IMG/VR virus record: IMGVR_UViG_3300010885_013606
Span: 1-21,950 of that record
DNA from: a virus
Direction: 5' to 3' (one strand)
DNA: 21,950 bases
Below are positions 19,890 to 21,950 of the stretch, piece after piece. Numbering within the stretch: position 1 is the first letter of the stretch; every line of letters begins with the position of its first letter. The notes under the pieces were generated by a model. The model ran no database searches. It had not been told where the DNA came from and saw nothing but the letters and a program-made list of their open reading frames with translations. The translations under genes were made by a program, and so were the position numbers.

Positions 19890-21950
19890 ATGGCAGACAG
19901 AAAAATATCTCAATTAGCAGCTATAGGCTATACATCTATAGGAGAGGAAACACAAATACCTATAGTAGTAAATAATTCAAGTAGCACTACTAACAAAATA
20001 TATGTAGAGCAATTTGCTATTTATATTAGCAATCAAATAGGTAGTGCTTATGTAAATGTAGCAGGTACTCAGACTATTACAGGAGAAAAAACTTTTACAT
20101 CTCCTATTATATCTTCTGTTACTACAGGTACTGCACCTTTACAAGTGGCATCTACTACTAAGGTTACTAACCTTAATGCTGACTTATTAGATGGTTTATC
20201 TTCTGCTGCTTTTCAGGTGGCATTAAGTGGCACAGGTATAGTTAAATCTGTTAGTGGTACTATATCATATATAACAGATAATTCTACTAATTGGACTACT
20301 GCTTATAACGATAAGATTAACTCTGCTGCAGTTACAGGTACTACTACTAAAACATTAACATTAACTCAACAGGATGGTGGTACTATTACTGCATCATGGA
20401 GTGATATAAATACAGATGCAGTAAGTTCTGTATTTGGCAGAACAGGTGCAATAGTAGCAACTGAGGGAGATTATTCATTAACTCAACTTTCAGATGTAAC
20501 CTTAACAAGTCCCTCAAATGGTCAAGTTTTAAAATATAATGGCACTACCTGGGTAAATAATTCTGACACAGGTTTAACATCTGTGGGTATATCTATGCCT
20601 TCTGCATTTTCTGTTTCTAATAGTCCATTAACATCTAATGGTACTATAGCAATAACAGGAGCAGGTACTACTGCACAATATGTTAGGGGAGATGGTAGCT
20701 TAGCTACATTCCCTACTATTGCAAATGAAGCACAAAGATTAATAACTGAGGTATATAATCAAAGTGGTAGTGTAATGACTAAAGGTACTATTGTTTTATT
20801 AGATGCTGAGCATGGAAATTTACCTACTATTACAAGGGCAATAGCTACAGGAGATGCCACATCTGCTCAGACTTATGGCATTGTGCAGAATAATATTGCA
20901 AATATGAGCAATGGCTATGTAGTAGTTGTTGGTCTATTAGAAAATTTAGATACTAGAGCCTATGAAAGTGGTCAGATATTGTATTTAAGTTCTACTATTG
21001 AAGGCGAATGGACAACTGAAAAACAATATGCACCTGCACATTTAGTGTATGTGGGTATAGTTGTAAGGGTACATCCAACACAAGGTAGTGTAGCAGTAAA
21101 GATACAGAATGGCTATGAAATGGATGAGTTACATAATGTTTCTGCTCAAAGTCCTAATAATGGAGACATCTTAAAATATGTATCTTCTACAGGATTATGG
21201 ACTAAAACTGCAGGTACTACTACTAACATTACTGAAGGCACTAACTTGTATTTTACAAATGCTAGAGCAAGGGCTGCATTAAGTTTTGTAGCAGGTTCAG
21301 GAGCATATAATAGTACATCGGGGTTAATTACTATCCCAACAAACAATAATCAAATCACTAACGGCGCAGGATATATTACAAGTTCTGCATTAAGTTCTTA
21401 CTTACCTTTAGCAGGTGGAACTTTAACAGGTGCTTTAAATGGTACAAGTGCAAGTTTTTCACAAAAGGTTCAAGTGACAGGTTCAACTGCTCCTGCAAGT
21501 GGTAGTGGATTAGAATTATTTTATGATGGTTCTTATGCAGGTATTTTAGGATATAATAGAACAAGTCCTGGTTATTTACCTATTGCAATAGATGGTAGTT
21601 CGGTTACTTTATTTACAGGCTCAACTGCAAGATTAACTGCTAATTCTGCGGGTAATGTAGGAATAGGATTAACTGCACCAAGTGAAAAATTAGAAGTACA
21701 AAGTGGAACTGCAGGTGCTAAAATAAAAGTTAGTAATACAGGTGGTGGTTATGCTACTTTAGAATGTTCATCAAATGCTACATCAGTTGCTCAATTAAGT
21801 TTTACAAATCAATTAACTTTAAGTGGTGGTAATGTTATTTTAAGTAATGGTTTAACGGCAGGAGATTTAATATCAACATCATATGGAACTGCTCGTATTC
21901 AAGTAACATCAACCACAAATAGTGCAAATTCTGCATTAAGGTTTGGTGCT
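19890..21950 (+). CDS. Tail fibre protein (3' partial)
   Basis: The frame starts at ATG 19890 and is open for 687 codons to the window edge without a stop. The protein is rich in Thr, Ser, Gly and Asn with trimeric-fibre features: MADRKISQLAAIGYTS at the start, TQTITGEKTFTSP, LNADLLDGLSSAAF, SYLPLAGGTLTGALNG and VGIGLTAPSEKLEVQSG. LDG/SSxF and LPLAGGTLTG repeats are standard in phage tail fibres, and the VGIG...PSEKLEV pattern often precedes a C-terminal self-cleaving S74 chaperone, which would lie beyond the window. It should bind the host surface. From about 21300 the base composition changes, suggesting an exchanged tip. Confidence 0.85.
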   Translation, partial: MADRKISQLAAIGYTSIGEETQIPIVVNNSSSTTNKIYVEQFAIYISNQIGSAYVNVAGTQTITGEKTFTSPIISSVTTGTAPLQVASTTKVTNLNADLLDGLSSAAFQVALSGTGIVKSVSGTISYITDNSTNWTTAYNDKINSAAVTGTTTKTLTLTQQDGGTITASWSDINTDAVSSVFGRTGAIVATEGDYSLTQLSDVTLTSPSNGQVLKYNGTTWVNNSDTGLTSVGISMPSAFSVSNSPLTSNGTIAITGAGTTAQYVRGDGSLATFPTIANEAQRLITEVYNQSGSVMTKGTIVLLDAEHGNLPTITRAIATGDATSAQTYGIVQNNIANMSNGYVVVVGLLENLDTRAYESGQILYLSSTIEGEWTTEKQYAPAHLVYVGIVVRVHPTQGSVAVKIQNGYEMDELHNVSAQSPNNGDILKYVSSTGLWTKTAGTTTNITEGTNLYFTNARARAALSFVAGSGAYNSTSGLITIPTNNNQITNGAGYITSSALSSYLPLAGGTLTGALNGTSASFSQKVQVTGSTAPASGSGLELFYDGSYAGILGYNRTSPGYLPIAIDGSSVTLFTGSTARLTANSAGNVGIGLTAPSEKLEVQSGTAGAKIKVSNTGGGYATLECSSNATSVAQLSFTNQLTLSGGNVILSNGLTAGDLISTSYGTARIQVTSTTNSANSALRFGA

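Noticed and set aside
1-21950. Integrase, transposase, tRNA, CRISPR or attachment site
   Set aside because: No protein motif, cloverleaf or regular repeat-spacer pattern supporting any of these was found.

Overview
The window is an all-plus-strand stretch of a tailed double-stranded DNA bacteriophage or prophage, AT-rich (roughly one third G+C by eye). The host is most likely a member of the Bacteroidota. Three things point that way. Gene starts have A/T-rich leaders without Shine-Dalgarno motifs. Two intergenic promoters fit the Bacteroidota pattern TTTG-N19-TAnnTTTG. Many proteins also resemble families I know mainly from Bacteroidota phages (portal with a cysteine-rich C-terminal domain, DUF6712-like connector, KWGW-type chaperone extension, M15 endolysin). 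I see no genes on the minus strand, no tRNA, no CRISPR array, no IS element and no integrase.

Layout. (1) 1-4530 is a late head/neck and lysis block: the end of a portal-like protein fused to a minor-head-like domain, a DUF6712-like connector, a neck or tail-completion protein, a small membrane protein, an M15 peptidase endolysin, a protein that looks like a holin fused to a unimolecular spanin, a metallophosphoesterase and an unknown gene. A strong hairpin terminator closes the block at 4549-4582. (2) 4614-8679 starts at a strong promoter and carries small early genes, then recombination genes (ERF annealing protein, YqaJ-type exonuclease), several helix-turn-helix proteins and a replication initiator. 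The 3' end of the initiator gene holds what looks like a lambda-type origin. (3) 8680-13192 carries the DnaB helicase, a second strong promoter, a VRR-NUC nuclease, a sigma-like factor, small membrane and unknown proteins, an HNH nuclease, a 40-residue basic protein and a DUF3310-like protein. (4) 13193-13576 is a repeat-bearing non-coding region, a candidate packaging or regulatory site. (5) 13577-21950 carries small and large terminase, a tail chaperone gene with a T9 slippery site and a -1 frame extension, an HK97-gp10-like protein, two large tail-tip proteins and a tail fibre that runs off the end of the window.

The genes form tightly packed operons in which ATGA, TAATG and GTGA overlaps are common. 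The most unusual points are the apparent holin/u-spanin fusion, the frameshift site, the iteron-like origin inside the initiator gene, extreme CpG depletion together with no GATC site found in the window, and a module order in which terminase sits directly before tail genes and far from the portal.
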